A DNA stretch of 64,000 nt, taken from Thermonema rossianum DSM 10300. GTDB taxonomy: Bacteria; Bacteroidota; Bacteroidia; Cytophagales; Thermonemataceae. Shown one piece after another: positions 33,799 to 42,613 of the stretch. How positions within the stretch are numbered: position 1 is the first letter of the stretch; every line of letters begins with the position of its first letter. The position numbers and the translations under genes were made by a program. Location of the stretch: assembly GCF_000426825.1 (NCBI RefSeq), contig NZ_AUGC01000005.1:1-64000 (forward strand), written 5' to 3'. Below the pieces are notes generated by a model. The model saw only the letters and a list, made by a program, of their open reading frames with translations, made no database searches and was not told the origin of the DNA.

Positions 33799-34581
33799 TT
33801 AACGATGAGGTTCAAGCATGATGACAGAGGCAAAACGCCCGCTTTTTGTGCCTTCGCGACGGGCAGAGTAAAACTGTTCTTTGGCTTCATAGGTGCATAC
33901 TGCATATGATTGAATGTTTTCCGGCGGAATACCTTCCGCCATGAGTTGAGCTTTGGCTACTGCCAGCAGGTCAGCATGATAACGTCCGCTTTCTTTTTTT
34001 CGTATACATACCTGAGAGCGAAAGGCAACAGGTACGGCATCTTGAAGAGCCGTCGCCACTTCTTCACCCACTTCATAATATTGTACTGAAATATGTGGAC
34101 CAATGCCAACCACCAGCTGCTTGGGCAAGACACCGTAGGACTTTTTCATCTGACGGATGCTTTCGGGAATAATGCCCGCTGCCAAGCCACGCCATCCGGC
34201 ATGAACGACGCCTATGGCAGCTGCTTGGGGCGCATACAGCAACAGGGGTACACAGTCAGCCGTAAGCACACACAAGGCAATCCCTTGGCGGTTGGTTATC
34301 ATGGCATCGGCTATGGGTGGGGGCGCGCCTGCCTTGTCAATGACTGCTACTGTATGGCCGTGCACCTGCTGCATGAAACAAAGGTGAGCCGGTGGAATAT
34401 CCAAATGCTGTGCTACTATCTGCCGGTTCTTTTGCACATGCTCCGCCCGGTCGCCGACGTGCATGCCCAAGTTCAAAGAAGCATAAGGCGGCAGGCTGTA
34501 TCCGCCTGTGCGTGTGCTAATCAAGTGCTTTACCTTTTCGTCAAACTGAAAGGGCGCAATGAAGACAGGATGTCGCTGCAT
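33799..34581 (-). CDS. pgeF: Peptidoglycan editing factor PgeF (YfiH/DUF152)
   Basis: A 260-residue protein of the laccase-like YfiH family. The metal site is His74 (QVHGHT), Cys110 (TADCVP) and His127 (HAGWRG); the N-terminal STRTGGYS and SLNLGMHVGD are also typical. In Escherichia coli this protein prevents misincorporation of L-serine into peptidoglycan by cleaving UDP-MurNAc-L-Ser; related proteins have purine-nucleoside activity. Start ATG at 34581 is the first in frame. It lies just upstream of the asparaginase gene and divergent to the small protein at 34627. Confidence 0.94.
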   Translation of the reverse strand: MQRHPVFIAPFQFDEKVKHLISTRTGGYSLPPYASLNLGMHVGDRAEHVQKNRQIVAQHLDIPPAHLCFMQQVHGHTVAVIDKAGAPPPIADAMITNRQGIALCVLTADCVPLLLYAPQAAAIGVVHAGWRGLAAGIIPESIRQMKKSYGVLPKQLVVGIGPHISVQYYEVGEEVATALQDAVPVAFRSQVCIRKKESGRYHADLLAVAKAQLMAEGIPPENIQSYAVCTYEAKEQFYSARREGTKSGRFASVIMLEPHR

Positions 34582-34626
34582 AAGCTGTGTTTCTTTTCCT
34601 TATATTAGCCTTTAAATTCAACAATT

Positions 34627-35043
34627 GTGACAAGGAATGCAAGTTGGTATTGGGTTATATGCCTTTGTTGTTATGGGCACATAGCGGCGGCGCAGAGCAC
34701 TCTTTGGAAAGGGCAGTGGCTGCTTCATGAGTCGGCGTGGTTTACACAAGAGGCTTTTTGCTTAGATTCCCTGCCGAAAAAAGAAGGCGCCTATCTCTTG
34801 CTTGTGTTTGATGAGGGGCACCGCTTGCACCTGTCTGTGCCCGGACATGTAGCCATTTGTGAATCACCGGCCGTACAGTTGGACTCCGGAGCATGGTGGT
34901 TGGAAGGCAACTCCTTGCTGTTGTATCTAAAAGGGAAATGGGGCGACGGGCAGGGATTTGAATATAAAATACAATATGAGTGGAAGGCAACCCCGGGGCG
35001 TCGTTGTTTGAATGTGCTTCGAATATTACATGCTAAAGAGTAG
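34627..35043 (+). CDS. Small exported protein of unknown function
   Basis: A 138-residue protein not recognised. Residues 1-22 form a signal peptide with two Cys (ICLCCYGHIAAAQ). The mature part opens LWKGQWLLHESAW and is rich in Trp and beta-prone residues, loosely like lipocalin-type domains. The best start is GTG at 34627, 45 bp from the divergent pgeF start. One gene, no visible operon partner. Confidence 0.65.
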   Translation: MTRNASWYWVICLCCYGHIAAAQSTLWKGQWLLHESAWFTQEAFCLDSLPKKEGAYLLLVFDEGHRLHLSVPGHVAICESPAVQLDSGAWWLEGNSLLLYLKGKWGDGQGFEYKIQYEWKATPGRRCLNVLRILHAKE

Positions 35044-35245
35044 CACAATCATAAGAAGTTATTGACTTTTATATTGCTGCTGTGTTCGTTTTCTATCTCT
35101 GATTTTCAGAGGGATAATAAAAAAAAGCTCTGAATGCAGAACAATCTACGGCATTTTCATTATCTTGCCTGAAAAGTTTTATTTTTTTGCTGAAAAAACA
35201 AATTTCTCTTATTTTTAAGAATAAGACAACCAAACACACACGGTT

Positions 35246-36931
35246 ATGAAAAGCGACTATCCATGGTTTAAAAGTTACCCTGCGGGGGTGCCCCACGAAA
35301 TCAATCCCGATCAATACAGCTCTTTGGTAGATATGCTTGAAGAAAGCTTCCGCAAGTTTGCCGACTTGCCGGCTTATGAGTTCATGGGATGCGTGATGAG
35401 TTACAAAGAGCTGGAAGAAAAGTCGAAGCACTTTGCAGCTTATTTGCAAAGTTTGGGGCTGAAAAAGGGCGATAAGTTCGGCATTCAGATGCCTAATGTC
35501 ATGCAATATCCGGTGGCTTTGTTTGGGGCTTTGCGCGCAGGCTTAACGGTCGTCAATGTGAACCCGCTTTATACCGAGCGGGAAATGGAGCACCAATACA
35601 ATGACGCCGAAGTCAAAGCCGTGATTATCTTGGCAAATTTTGCCGACAAGTTGGCGCACATATTGCCCAAGACACAAATCAAGCATGTGATAGTCACCGA
35701 AATAGGCGATATGCTGGGCTTCAAGCGCTTCTTGGTCAACTTCGTGGTGAAGTACATCAAGAAGATGGTGCCCAAATTCCACATTCCGGGGGCTGTTTCT
35801 TTCCCGGACGCGCTATCGAAGGGAGCAAAGGTGCAGTATGTGCGTCCTGAAATCAACAATGAGGAGCTGGCATTGCTGCAATATACAGGAGGCACCACAG
35901 GCGTATCGAAAGGCGCCATGCTGACCCACCGCAACCTGGTAGCTAACCTGCTGATGATCAAAGCTTGGATGCTGGGGCTTGAAGAAGGAAAGGAGATAGT
36001 CATTACGCCTTTACCTCTGTATCACGTTTTTGCGCTGACGGTCAACTGTTTCCTGATGTTCAGTGTAGGCGCAAAGAATGTGTTGATTGCCAATCCCCGG
36101 GATATCCCCGGTTTTATCAAGGAGCTGAAAAAGCATAAGTTTACTACAATGACGGGCTTGAATACGCTTTTCAATGCCCTGCTCAACCATCCTGACTTTA
36201 AGGAAGTTGACTTTTCCCGTGCAAAATATATTGTGGCCGGTGGCATGGCCATGCAACGGCCGGTAGCCGAACGCTGGAAAGAAGTAACCGGAACCATCAT
36301 AGCCGAAGGGTATGGTTTGAGCGAAACGTCGCCGGTGCTTACCTGTAACCCCTTGGATGGCACTGCCCGCATTGGCACCATAGGCTTGCCCGTGCCCAGC
36401 ACCGAGTTGAAAATAGTAAAAGAAGACGGCACGGAAGCCGGCATAGATGAGCCCGGTGAAATCTGGGCGAAGGGTCCGCAGGTGATGAAAGGCTATTGGA
36501 ACCGCCCCGATGAGACCGCCAAGGTCATGACCGAAGACGGCTGGTTTAAAACCGGCGACATAGGAGCTATGGATGCCGACGGCTTCTTCCGCATTGTGGA
36601 CCGCAAGAAAGACATGATTTTGGTTTCGGGCTTTAATGTATATCCCAATGAAGTGGAGGAGGTGGTAGCCGGGCACCCCAAGGTGCTGGAAGTGGCTGCC
36701 ATTGGGGTGCCTGACCCACAATCTACGGAGCGGGTTAAAATATTTGTGGTGAAAAAAGACCCTTCGCTTACCGAAGAAGAGTTGATGGCTTACTGCAAAG
36801 AAAACCTGGCGGGCTACAAGGTGCCCAAATACATTGAATTCCGCGATGAGTTGCCCAAATCGAACGTAGGTAAAATCTTGCGCCGCAAGCTCAAGGAGGA
36901 AGAAATGCAGAGAGCGGGCAGCTCTGCTTAA
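35246..36931 (+). CDS. Long-chain fatty acid-CoA ligase
   Basis: A 561-residue AMP-binding enzyme. The ATP motif [12 protein letters not shown] is at 213-224, [11 protein letters not shown] is in the middle, and [40 protein letters not shown] marks the hinge and C-terminal domain, with the catalytic Lys region [13 protein letters not shown] near the end. It activates fatty acids to acyl-CoA at the inner membrane for beta-oxidation or lipid synthesis. Length is normal for FadD. It stands alone, with a 200-bp leader and a terminator after it. Confidence 0.95.
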   Translation: MKSDYPWFKSYPAGVPHEINPDQYSSLVDMLEESFRKFADLPAYEFMGCVMSYKELEEKSKHFAAYLQSLGLKKGDKFGIQMPNVMQYPVALFGALRAGLTVVNVNPLYTEREMEHQYNDAEVKAVIILANFADKLAHILPKTQIKHVIVTEIGDMLGFKRFLVNFVVKYIKKMVPKFHIPGAVSFPDALSKGAKVQYVRPEINNEELALLQYTGGTTGVSKGAMLTHRNLVANLLMIKAWMLGLEEGKEIVITPLPLYHVFALTVNCFLMFSVGAKNVLIANPRDIPGFIKELKKHKFTTMTGLNTLFNALLNHPDFKEVDFSRAKYIVAGGMAMQRPVAERWKEVTGTIIAEGYGLSETSPVLTCNPLDGTARIGTIGLPVPSTELKIVKEDGTEAGIDEPGEIWAKGPQVMKGYWNRPDETAKVMTEDGWFKTGDIGAMDADGFFRIVDRKKDMILVSGFNVYPNEVEEVVAGHPKVLEVAAIGVPDPQSTERVKIFVVKKDPSLTEEELMAYCKENLAGYKVPKYIEFRDELPKSNVGKILRRKLKEEEMQRAGSSA

Positions 36932-36950
36932 CGAACGTATGAAAGCATGG

Positions 36951-36997
36951 GGAAGAGGCTGCCTGCTCGCTAAGGCTGCCTCTTCCTCTTTTTATTT
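36951..36997 (+). terminator. Terminator of the acyl-CoA ligase gene
   Basis: GGAAGAGGC (36951-36959) and GCCTCTTCC (36978-36986) pair, followed by TCTTTTTATTTTTA. Confidence 0.75.
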
Positions 36998-37018
36998 TTA
37001 CGGTTTAAAAAAATAAGC

Positions 37019-37495
37019 ATGGAAGATAAACACTTGCACTACTTACAATTGGCAGCAGAAGAAGCACAAAAAGGGGTGCTTCAAAATGAGGGAGGACCTT
37101 TTGGCGCCGCCATTGTATGTGGCGGCGAACTGATAGCCCTCGCTCATAATGAAGTGCTGAAGACCAACGACCCTACGGCTCATGCCGAAGTGGTGGCTAT
37201 AAGACAGGCAGCTGCCAAACTAAAACGCTTTGACCTGTCCGACTGTATTTTATATGCCACTTGCGAGCCTTGTCCCATGTGCTTGTCGGCGGCTTATTGG
37301 GCTAAAATAAAAGTGTTGATATATGCCTGCACACGGCACGATGCGGCACAGGCCGGCTTTGATGATGCTTTTATTTACGACGTATTGGAAGGAAAAGCTA
37401 CGGAAAAGCGGATGCAAACGCTTCAAATAGGGCGGGATTTGTGTTTGCCGGTATTCGAGCTATGGCAGAAGAAAGGTGATAAAACTCTTTATTAG
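37019..37495 (+). CDS. guaD: Guanine deaminase-like nucleoside deaminase
   Basis: A 158-residue zinc enzyme of the cytidine/deoxycytidylate deaminase fold. The site is His55-Ala-Glu57 with Cys85 and Cys88 in CEPCPMC. The GGPFGAAIV opening and the C-terminal DDAFIYDVLEG fit bacterial guanine deaminases such as Bacillus subtilis GuaD better than tRNA adenosine deaminase. It would convert guanine to xanthine. It is followed after 10 bp by the DUF2071 gene, so they form a short operon. Confidence 0.88.
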   Translation: MEDKHLHYLQLAAEEAQKGVLQNEGGPFGAAIVCGGELIALAHNEVLKTNDPTAHAEVVAIRQAAAKLKRFDLSDCILYATCEPCPMCLSAAYWAKIKVLIYACTRHDAAQAGFDDAFIYDVLEGKATEKRMQTLQIGRDLCLPVFELWQKKGDKTLY

Positions 37496-37505
37496 GGTTT
37501 AAAAA

Positions 37506-38222
37506 ATGGATTTTCTGAAGGCAGAATGGCGCCGGTTGATTGTGGCAAACTATGAGGTGCCGGCTTCATTGCTTGCATCTTATGTGCCGGCCGGTACGGT
37601 GCCGGATTTATGGCGTGGACGCTGCATGCTGAGTCTGGTAGGTTTCATGTTTTTAAATACCCGTGTATGGGGGCTGAAGATTCCGGCACATGTACATTTT
37701 GAAGAGGTGAATTTGCGCTTTTACGTGCAACGTCAAGAAAGAGGAAGCACTAAGCGGGGGGTATCCTTCATTAAGGAAATCGTTCCGAAGCCGGCTATTG
37801 CCTGGGTAGCCAACACACTTTATCATGAGCACTACGAAGCTATGCCCATGTGTCATCAACAAGAAAGAGGGGAAGTAAGCCAAAAAGTAGTTTATGAGTG
37901 GAAAAAAGGCGGGCGATGGCATAGTTTGGAAGTAGAAGCTTCTACACAAAAACAGCCTTTATTGCCGGAAAGTGAAGCGGCTTTTATATTGGAACATTAT
38001 TGGGGCTACAGCCGGGTCAATAGGCGAGAAACCATAGAGTATGAGGTGAAACATCCATCTTGGCTTGTGTATGAGGTACAACGTTACCGGATAGATGTTG
38101 ATTTTAAAGAGGTGTACGGAAAAGAATTTGCTTTTTTAAACAGTCAAGCACCTTGTTCGGTGTTTTTAGCCGAAGGGTCGGCTGTTCGGGTGAGCAACAG
38201 ACGTAAAATCAGAATAAAGTAA
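37506..38222 (+). CDS. DUF2071 (YqjF-like) protein
   Basis: A 238-residue protein of the DUF2071 family: FLKAEWRRLIVANYEVP opening, LVGFMFLNTRVWGLKIPAH, FEEVNLRFYVQ and SFIKEIVPK. The family is of unknown function, with a fold related to acetoacetate decarboxylase. No signal peptide, so cytoplasmic. It starts 10 bp after the guanine deaminase gene; a functional link is not established. A perfect bidirectional terminator follows. Confidence 0.88.
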   Translation: MDFLKAEWRRLIVANYEVPASLLASYVPAGTVPDLWRGRCMLSLVGFMFLNTRVWGLKIPAHVHFEEVNLRFYVQRQERGSTKRGVSFIKEIVPKPAIAWVANTLYHEHYEAMPMCHQQERGEVSQKVVYEWKKGGRWHSLEVEASTQKQPLLPESEAAFILEHYWGYSRVNRRETIEYEVKHPSWLVYEVQRYRIDVDFKEVYGKEFAFLNSQAPCSVFLAEGSAVRVSNRRKIRIK

Positions 38223-38261
38223 CTATCTATTTCTTCTCCATTTCGAGAGAGTCCGGCAAAT

Positions 38262-38293
38262 AAAAAAAGACACCTTGCAAGGTGTCTTTTTTT
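38262..38293. terminator. Perfect bidirectional terminator
   Basis: A 32-base perfect palindrome: seven A, then GACACCTT and its complement, then seven T. It ends both DUF2071 and the convergent CHAT operon. Confidence 0.9.
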
Positions 38294-38313
38294 GGAGTGT
38301 ATAGCTTTATGCT

Positions 38314-40521
38314 TTATGGTTTTTGAAAGGGATAGTAAAAATCAAGCTCGCTGTCTATGATAAGGTGCAGGCTTTCGGAGGGGTTGAAGCGGAATGCCTG
38401 GAATTTCCATGTACCCATGCTCCCCAATAAGTGGATGGCCTTATCGGAGGCTTTATAAACTTGATAAACAGCCAATGGTTGCTTGGAAGGGTAGTAGTTA
38501 CGGCGGGTGATATTGCCTAATTTGGAGCTGTATTTTACAGCAAACACATTGGTGTGGTGTGCCAAATTATTGACCCGGCTTACTGCTTTTTCCCCATCGG
38601 GGAAGCTGATTTCGCTGAAATTGCCGATGACCACATAGCCACGTTCTACCGGTACGAGGTTCACCACATTGCCTAAAAGACGAAACTCCTGTTGCCAGTT
38701 AAGCTGCCCGTTGCTTGCTTTGGCTTCTATGAGCAGAACTTTTTCATTAGCGGTAGCCGGGTCGAAGAGGGCTTGCCCTTTGGCAAGTAATGTCCAATAG
38801 CCAAAAACATCATTGTAGCGAATAAAGCGCGGGCAGTCAGTAAAAGGAAGGGGGACCTTTTCAATGCGCTTGCCTGCATTGCTAAATCGTTCTATGGCAG
38901 CTTTTTGTATGCTATAAGGACCCGTGGCGCAGGCAACGGCGGTTACCAGGCAGCCGTCTTCGGTGAGGGTCAGTGAGGTGTAAGCAGTGGAGTTTTGTGC
39001 TTCACTTTCTTTTTCTTGGTGCATCCATACAACCTTGCCTTCCGATATTTTTGCCACGAAACCGGTCAGTTGGTCATTGGCTGCGCGACGGAAGCCGCAG
39101 AGATAATAATTGCCTGCACCGTCTTTTACACTTTCAGCCACGACCCATTCGCCTTCTTTTACCTCGTCAAGTGGGCGCCAATTGGGGGCAGTAGGCAAGG
39201 GTACATTTTCGTAAGAAGTGACCGGCATGCTTTCCAGCAGGCGGTTGATTTGGTCTTTTACCTCTGTCTCCAGCCGGCGTACCTCTTGATTTATCCAAGC
39301 ATCTTCTTGTGACAGGGCCTGGCGCAAGGTGTTGAGTGAAGTATAGCGGCTATTCAATATGGTTTCATACTTTTTAAAGTTTTTTTCATTGGCTGCAGCC
39401 AATGAGGCAGATAGCGCTTCTCTGGCTTTTCCCCCATAGAAAAGCAGTTCGCTGAATTGCTGTGCTTCTTCGCGTGCATCTAAATTGGTTTCGAGCTTGG
39501 CAATTTGCTCTGCTTGTGCATAGGCAGATTTGTGTGTATAATATTCTATTAAGTTGGATATGAGTGAGTTGTAATCATAGCGGTTCAGTTTCAGCAACAG
39601 TGGGCGATCTATTTCATAACTTTGCTTGTTGTCGGCAGCTTGTATGGCCTCTTTAAAGGCGGCCGCCAGCGACTGTTTGAGTGGTTTTATTTCTTTTTGA
39701 ATATTTTCCACGGTTTGCCTTGCCCACTGTGCATAATTCCACAGTTGAATGTCGGGGCGCAGAAAGTCTACGAAAGGCTCCACGCCATCTATGCGGAAAT
39801 CCACAATAGGGCGCACCGTATATCTTTGGTTGTATCCTTCAAGCGGATATTGGTCGAGTGCCTGGCGGTAGCGATCGAGGTAATAAACAGTGGAGTCATA
39901 GTGCAAAGCCAGCCGGTTGAGTGTCTCGATCACGTTTTCATCGGCCAGTATAAGCAGCTCTTTGTAGGTATAATACTGTTCGGTGAGGCCGTTATAAAGA
40001 CGCAGGCTTGCGTCGTAGTGTTCTACGGCTTTTCCAAAATGCCGGAGGATGGTGCTTAGGTTTTCTTTGAGCCGGCGATAATGAGCTATTTTTTGCTCAA
40101 TGACAGGCTTCACCTCGCTTATTTCTATTTTGGGCTTTCCGCTGGCTTTGTCCTCTTCGTCGAAAAAATCCTCATAATACTCTGCATTTTTGCGCAGTTC
40201 TTTTTCGGTAAGGCGCTTATCGAACTCCGAGAAATAGTAAATGCAACTATCGGCATAGCGCATGACGATATGCCCTTGAAGCAGCGGGTCGAAGCGGTTG
40301 GCGCGCTGTTCGCTGATGCGTGCCAACTGATAGTAGGCATTGATGGCATCGGGCTCTTTTTGAAGGTAAATGTGTAGCATGCGGTAGGCTTGCAAGTAAT
40401 TTCCTTCCTGTATTAAGGGGTAAATGTCGCGGCTGTATTTAATCTTTTGGCCATAAGCCGGCGCCAGGCTTGCGCAACACAATAGCAACAACAACCAATA
40501 TTTATAGATGATTTGTTTCAT
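38314..40521 (-). CDS. Exported TPR-like and beta-propeller-like protein of the CHAT operon
   Basis: A 735-residue protein, not recognised as a named family. Signal peptide 1-24 (APAYG before QK). Residues about 30-110 resemble TPR helices (LIQEGNYLQAYRMLHIYLQKEPDAINAYYQLARI). The middle (110-450) is charged helix. The C-terminal 280 residues are beta-rich with repeated strand-turn blocks (GNYYLCGF, DGCLVTAVA, GYVVIGNF), loosely like a propeller. It is the last gene of the operon, 24 bp after the PD40-OmpA gene. Likely periplasmic, perhaps holding the other two products. Similar TPR-plus-propeller layouts occur in T9SS-associated proteins such as PorW and PorE, but I cannot call an orthologue. 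Confidence 0.75.
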   Translation of the reverse strand: MKQIIYKYWLLLLLCCASLAPAYGQKIKYSRDIYPLIQEGNYLQAYRMLHIYLQKEPDAINAYYQLARISEQRANRFDPLLQGHIVMRYADSCIYYFSEFDKRLTEKELRKNAEYYEDFFDEEDKASGKPKIEISEVKPVIEQKIAHYRRLKENLSTILRHFGKAVEHYDASLRLYNGLTEQYYTYKELLILADENVIETLNRLALHYDSTVYYLDRYRQALDQYPLEGYNQRYTVRPIVDFRIDGVEPFVDFLRPDIQLWNYAQWARQTVENIQKEIKPLKQSLAAAFKEAIQAADNKQSYEIDRPLLLKLNRYDYNSLISNLIEYYTHKSAYAQAEQIAKLETNLDAREEAQQFSELLFYGGKAREALSASLAAANEKNFKKYETILNSRYTSLNTLRQALSQEDAWINQEVRRLETEVKDQINRLLESMPVTSYENVPLPTAPNWRPLDEVKEGEWVVAESVKDGAGNYYLCGFRRAANDQLTGFVAKISEGKVVWMHQEKESEAQNSTAYTSLTLTEDGCLVTAVACATGPYSIQKAAIERFSNAGKRIEKVPLPFTDCPRFIRYNDVFGYWTLLAKGQALFDPATANEKVLLIEAKASNGQLNWQQEFRLLGNVVNLVPVERGYVVIGNFSEISFPDGEKAVSRVNNLAHHTNVFAVKYSSKLGNITRRNYYPSKQPLAVYQVYKASDKAIHLLGSMGTWKFQAFRFNPSESLHLIIDSELDFYYPFQKP

Positions 40522-40545
40522 AGTTTACAGTTTTTAAAGAGGGCT

Positions 40546-42573
40546 TTAAATAGCAATTACAATCAATTCACAACGCCGGTTCTTTGCGCGGTTTTCGTCT
40601 GAGTCATTGGGTACTATGGGCTGAGACTCGCCATAACCTTTGGGAACCATGCGGTCTTCGGGAATACCAAATTTTTTCAGATAATTGAACACACTTTGTG
40701 CACGGGCTTGCGATAATCGTTGATTGAAAGCTTCCGAGCCTTTGTCGTCAGTATGAGCCGCCAACTCTATCTTAAGGGTAGGATTGCGGCGCATCAGTTC
40801 TATTACTTTTTTCAGTTCCCGCTCCGAAGCATCGGAAAGCTCGGCAGAGCCTGTTTCAAAGTAGATGTTGTTGAGTGTGAGCTTGGTGCCTATTTTTAGT
40901 GGTGCCAATTCTATTACTTTCTTTCTGGTAGCATCTTTGGCACTGATTACCGGGTTTTTATCCGAATAGAAAGCATAACCGGCAGGGTTGCGCACCTCCA
41001 GCTCATATTCATCCGATTCCCGGATATGCACTTTGTAATAGCCGGGTGTATTGCTGCTGTTTTCGTCGAGCGTAATGACCTCATCACGGCTGCGGTTCAC
41101 CAAAACCACCGTAAAGGGCAAACCTTCTCCTGTTTCAAGGTCTTTAACTACAATCTCATATTCTTTGGTTTCCGGACGCAAAATAGCATCTTTCTCTACC
41201 ACATTGTAACGAACCTTCCGGCTAAGGTCAATGACAAAGCTTGTGTCTATATAATTGTCGGCTTGCACTTTGAGCCGGTAGCTTGCGCCAATGGGTAGCT
41301 TGAGGGTGGTTCTGCCATTTTCGGTTTGTTGCCGGGCTATTTGTTGTTCGCCCTCTTGTTTGGTTACCAATATTTGGGCGTTCAGTGGTTCGTAGATGAG
41401 GCGGTCAATGGCGTTGACATGTACGTCTGCCGTGCGGAACAGCTCTATATCGCGTTCAAACTCTTGGTATTTGTCCAGCTTTCGCAGATCGAACTCAAAA
41501 AAATAGACCGTATATCCTTGCTTTTCCACTTCTATGATGTAGCGTTTCCCTTCCGATAGCACAACGGTATAACGCCCGTCAGAGGGGTTGTTTTCCAGGC
41601 GCATAAGCTGCTCTGTGGTTTCGGCATCGTATACATTTACATAAGCACCGATGCCTTGGCGGCTTTCACCATCGCGAATATATCCTTGGATGGTGATGTT
41701 CCGGTTCTGCCGGAACTTTGGCGGAATGGGTACTGTGTAAATGTCGTTGTTGGTTACGAAGTAAAGCAAGTCGCCCGAAGCCGATACGCTGGCAAACTGG
41801 TCTCGTTCGGGGGTGCTGGCAAAGTCCATTAAGACAGGATTGCTCCAGTCGCCTTCTTCGTTACGTCGTGAAAGGTAGAGGTCAAACTCACCGATGCCGC
41901 CCTCCCTTATAGAGGAAAATATGAGGGTTACATTGTCGGACATGATACGTGGGGCTTTTTCGCAGCCTAAGTTGATAGGCATGGGCAGCGGGTAAGGCTT
42001 TTGCCATTGTCCGTCTTTGCCCTTTTCGGCAGCGAAAATACGGTAGCAAATAGCATCGCCACGGGTAAGGATGTCGCCATCTTCGTCGGTGCTTTCCCGG
42101 ATGAAGTAGAGCGTTTTGCCATCGGCAGAAATACAAGGGAAGCCTTCGTAAGCAGGCGTGTTGATGACCGGACCAATATTTTTAGGCTTACTCCACCGGT
42201 CGCCAATGCGCCGGCTGTAGTAAATGTCTTCACGCCCGTATCCGTCTTTGAAAGAAGCAAAGAAGTAGAGCGTGTTGCCATCGTAACTGATGGAAGGTCC
42301 GCCGATGAGGTCGGTATCGCCTCCATACATATTGACCGAATCGATGGGTTCGGGGTTGGTCCAGCGCCCATCACGCAGATAGCTTACATACAGCTCCCAC
42401 TTGCCGTTGTTCCGGTTGGTTTCGAAAATCATGGTCCGTCCATCGGCGCTTACGGTGGGGGCGTACTCTATGGCTGCTGTATTGATGGGTGGGGGTAGCG
42501 GTTGCTTTTGCGCCCGCAGCCATGTGGGCAGACACAGCAGACAAAGTAGAAAAAGATAAATGTTCTTGTTCAT
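40546..42573 (-). CDS. PD40-repeat OmpA-family outer-membrane protein
   Basis: A 675-residue protein with signal peptide (1-21, WLRAQ). Residues about 28-290 contain WD40-like PD40 beta repeats (TVSADGRTMIFETNR, SISYDGNTLYFFAS, CISADGKTLYFIRE, SVSASGDLLYFVTN). A carboxypeptidase-regulatory-like domain follows (about 295-370, TIQGYIRDGESRQGIGAYV) with further beta domains. The C-terminal OmpA domain (about 560-675) shows IYFETGSAELS, LAAHTDDKGS, LSQARAQSVFNYL and NRRCELIV, so it binds peptidoglycan. This architecture is like T9SS PorE. It is the middle gene between the CHAT protein (40-bp gap) and the TPR-like protein (24-bp gap), and could tether the CHAT protein to the cell wall. Confidence 0.9.
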   Translation of the reverse strand: MNKNIYLFLLCLLCLPTWLRAQKQPLPPPINTAAIEYAPTVSADGRTMIFETNRNNGKWELYVSYLRDGRWTNPEPIDSVNMYGGDTDLIGGPSISYDGNTLYFFASFKDGYGREDIYYSRRIGDRWSKPKNIGPVINTPAYEGFPCISADGKTLYFIRESTDEDGDILTRGDAICYRIFAAEKGKDGQWQKPYPLPMPINLGCEKAPRIMSDNVTLIFSSIREGGIGEFDLYLSRRNEEGDWSNPVLMDFASTPERDQFASVSASGDLLYFVTNNDIYTVPIPPKFRQNRNITIQGYIRDGESRQGIGAYVNVYDAETTEQLMRLENNPSDGRYTVVLSEGKRYIIEVEKQGYTVYFFEFDLRKLDKYQEFERDIELFRTADVHVNAIDRLIYEPLNAQILVTKQEGEQQIARQQTENGRTTLKLPIGASYRLKVQADNYIDTSFVIDLSRKVRYNVVEKDAILRPETKEYEIVVKDLETGEGLPFTVVLVNRSRDEVITLDENSSNTPGYYKVHIRESDEYELEVRNPAGYAFYSDKNPVISAKDATRKKVIELAPLKIGTKLTLNNIYFETGSAELSDASERELKKVIELMRRNPTLKIELAAHTDDKGSEAFNQRLSQARAQSVFNYLKKFGIPEDRMVPKGYGESQPIVPNDSDENRAKNRRCELIVIAI

Positions 42574-42613
42574 GTTTCAAGATGGTTTTTAGTGTTTATA
42601 CAAGACCGGAATA

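Noticed and set aside
36011-36721. 236-codon minus-strand ORF
   Set aside because: Antisense shadow of the acyl-CoA ligase.
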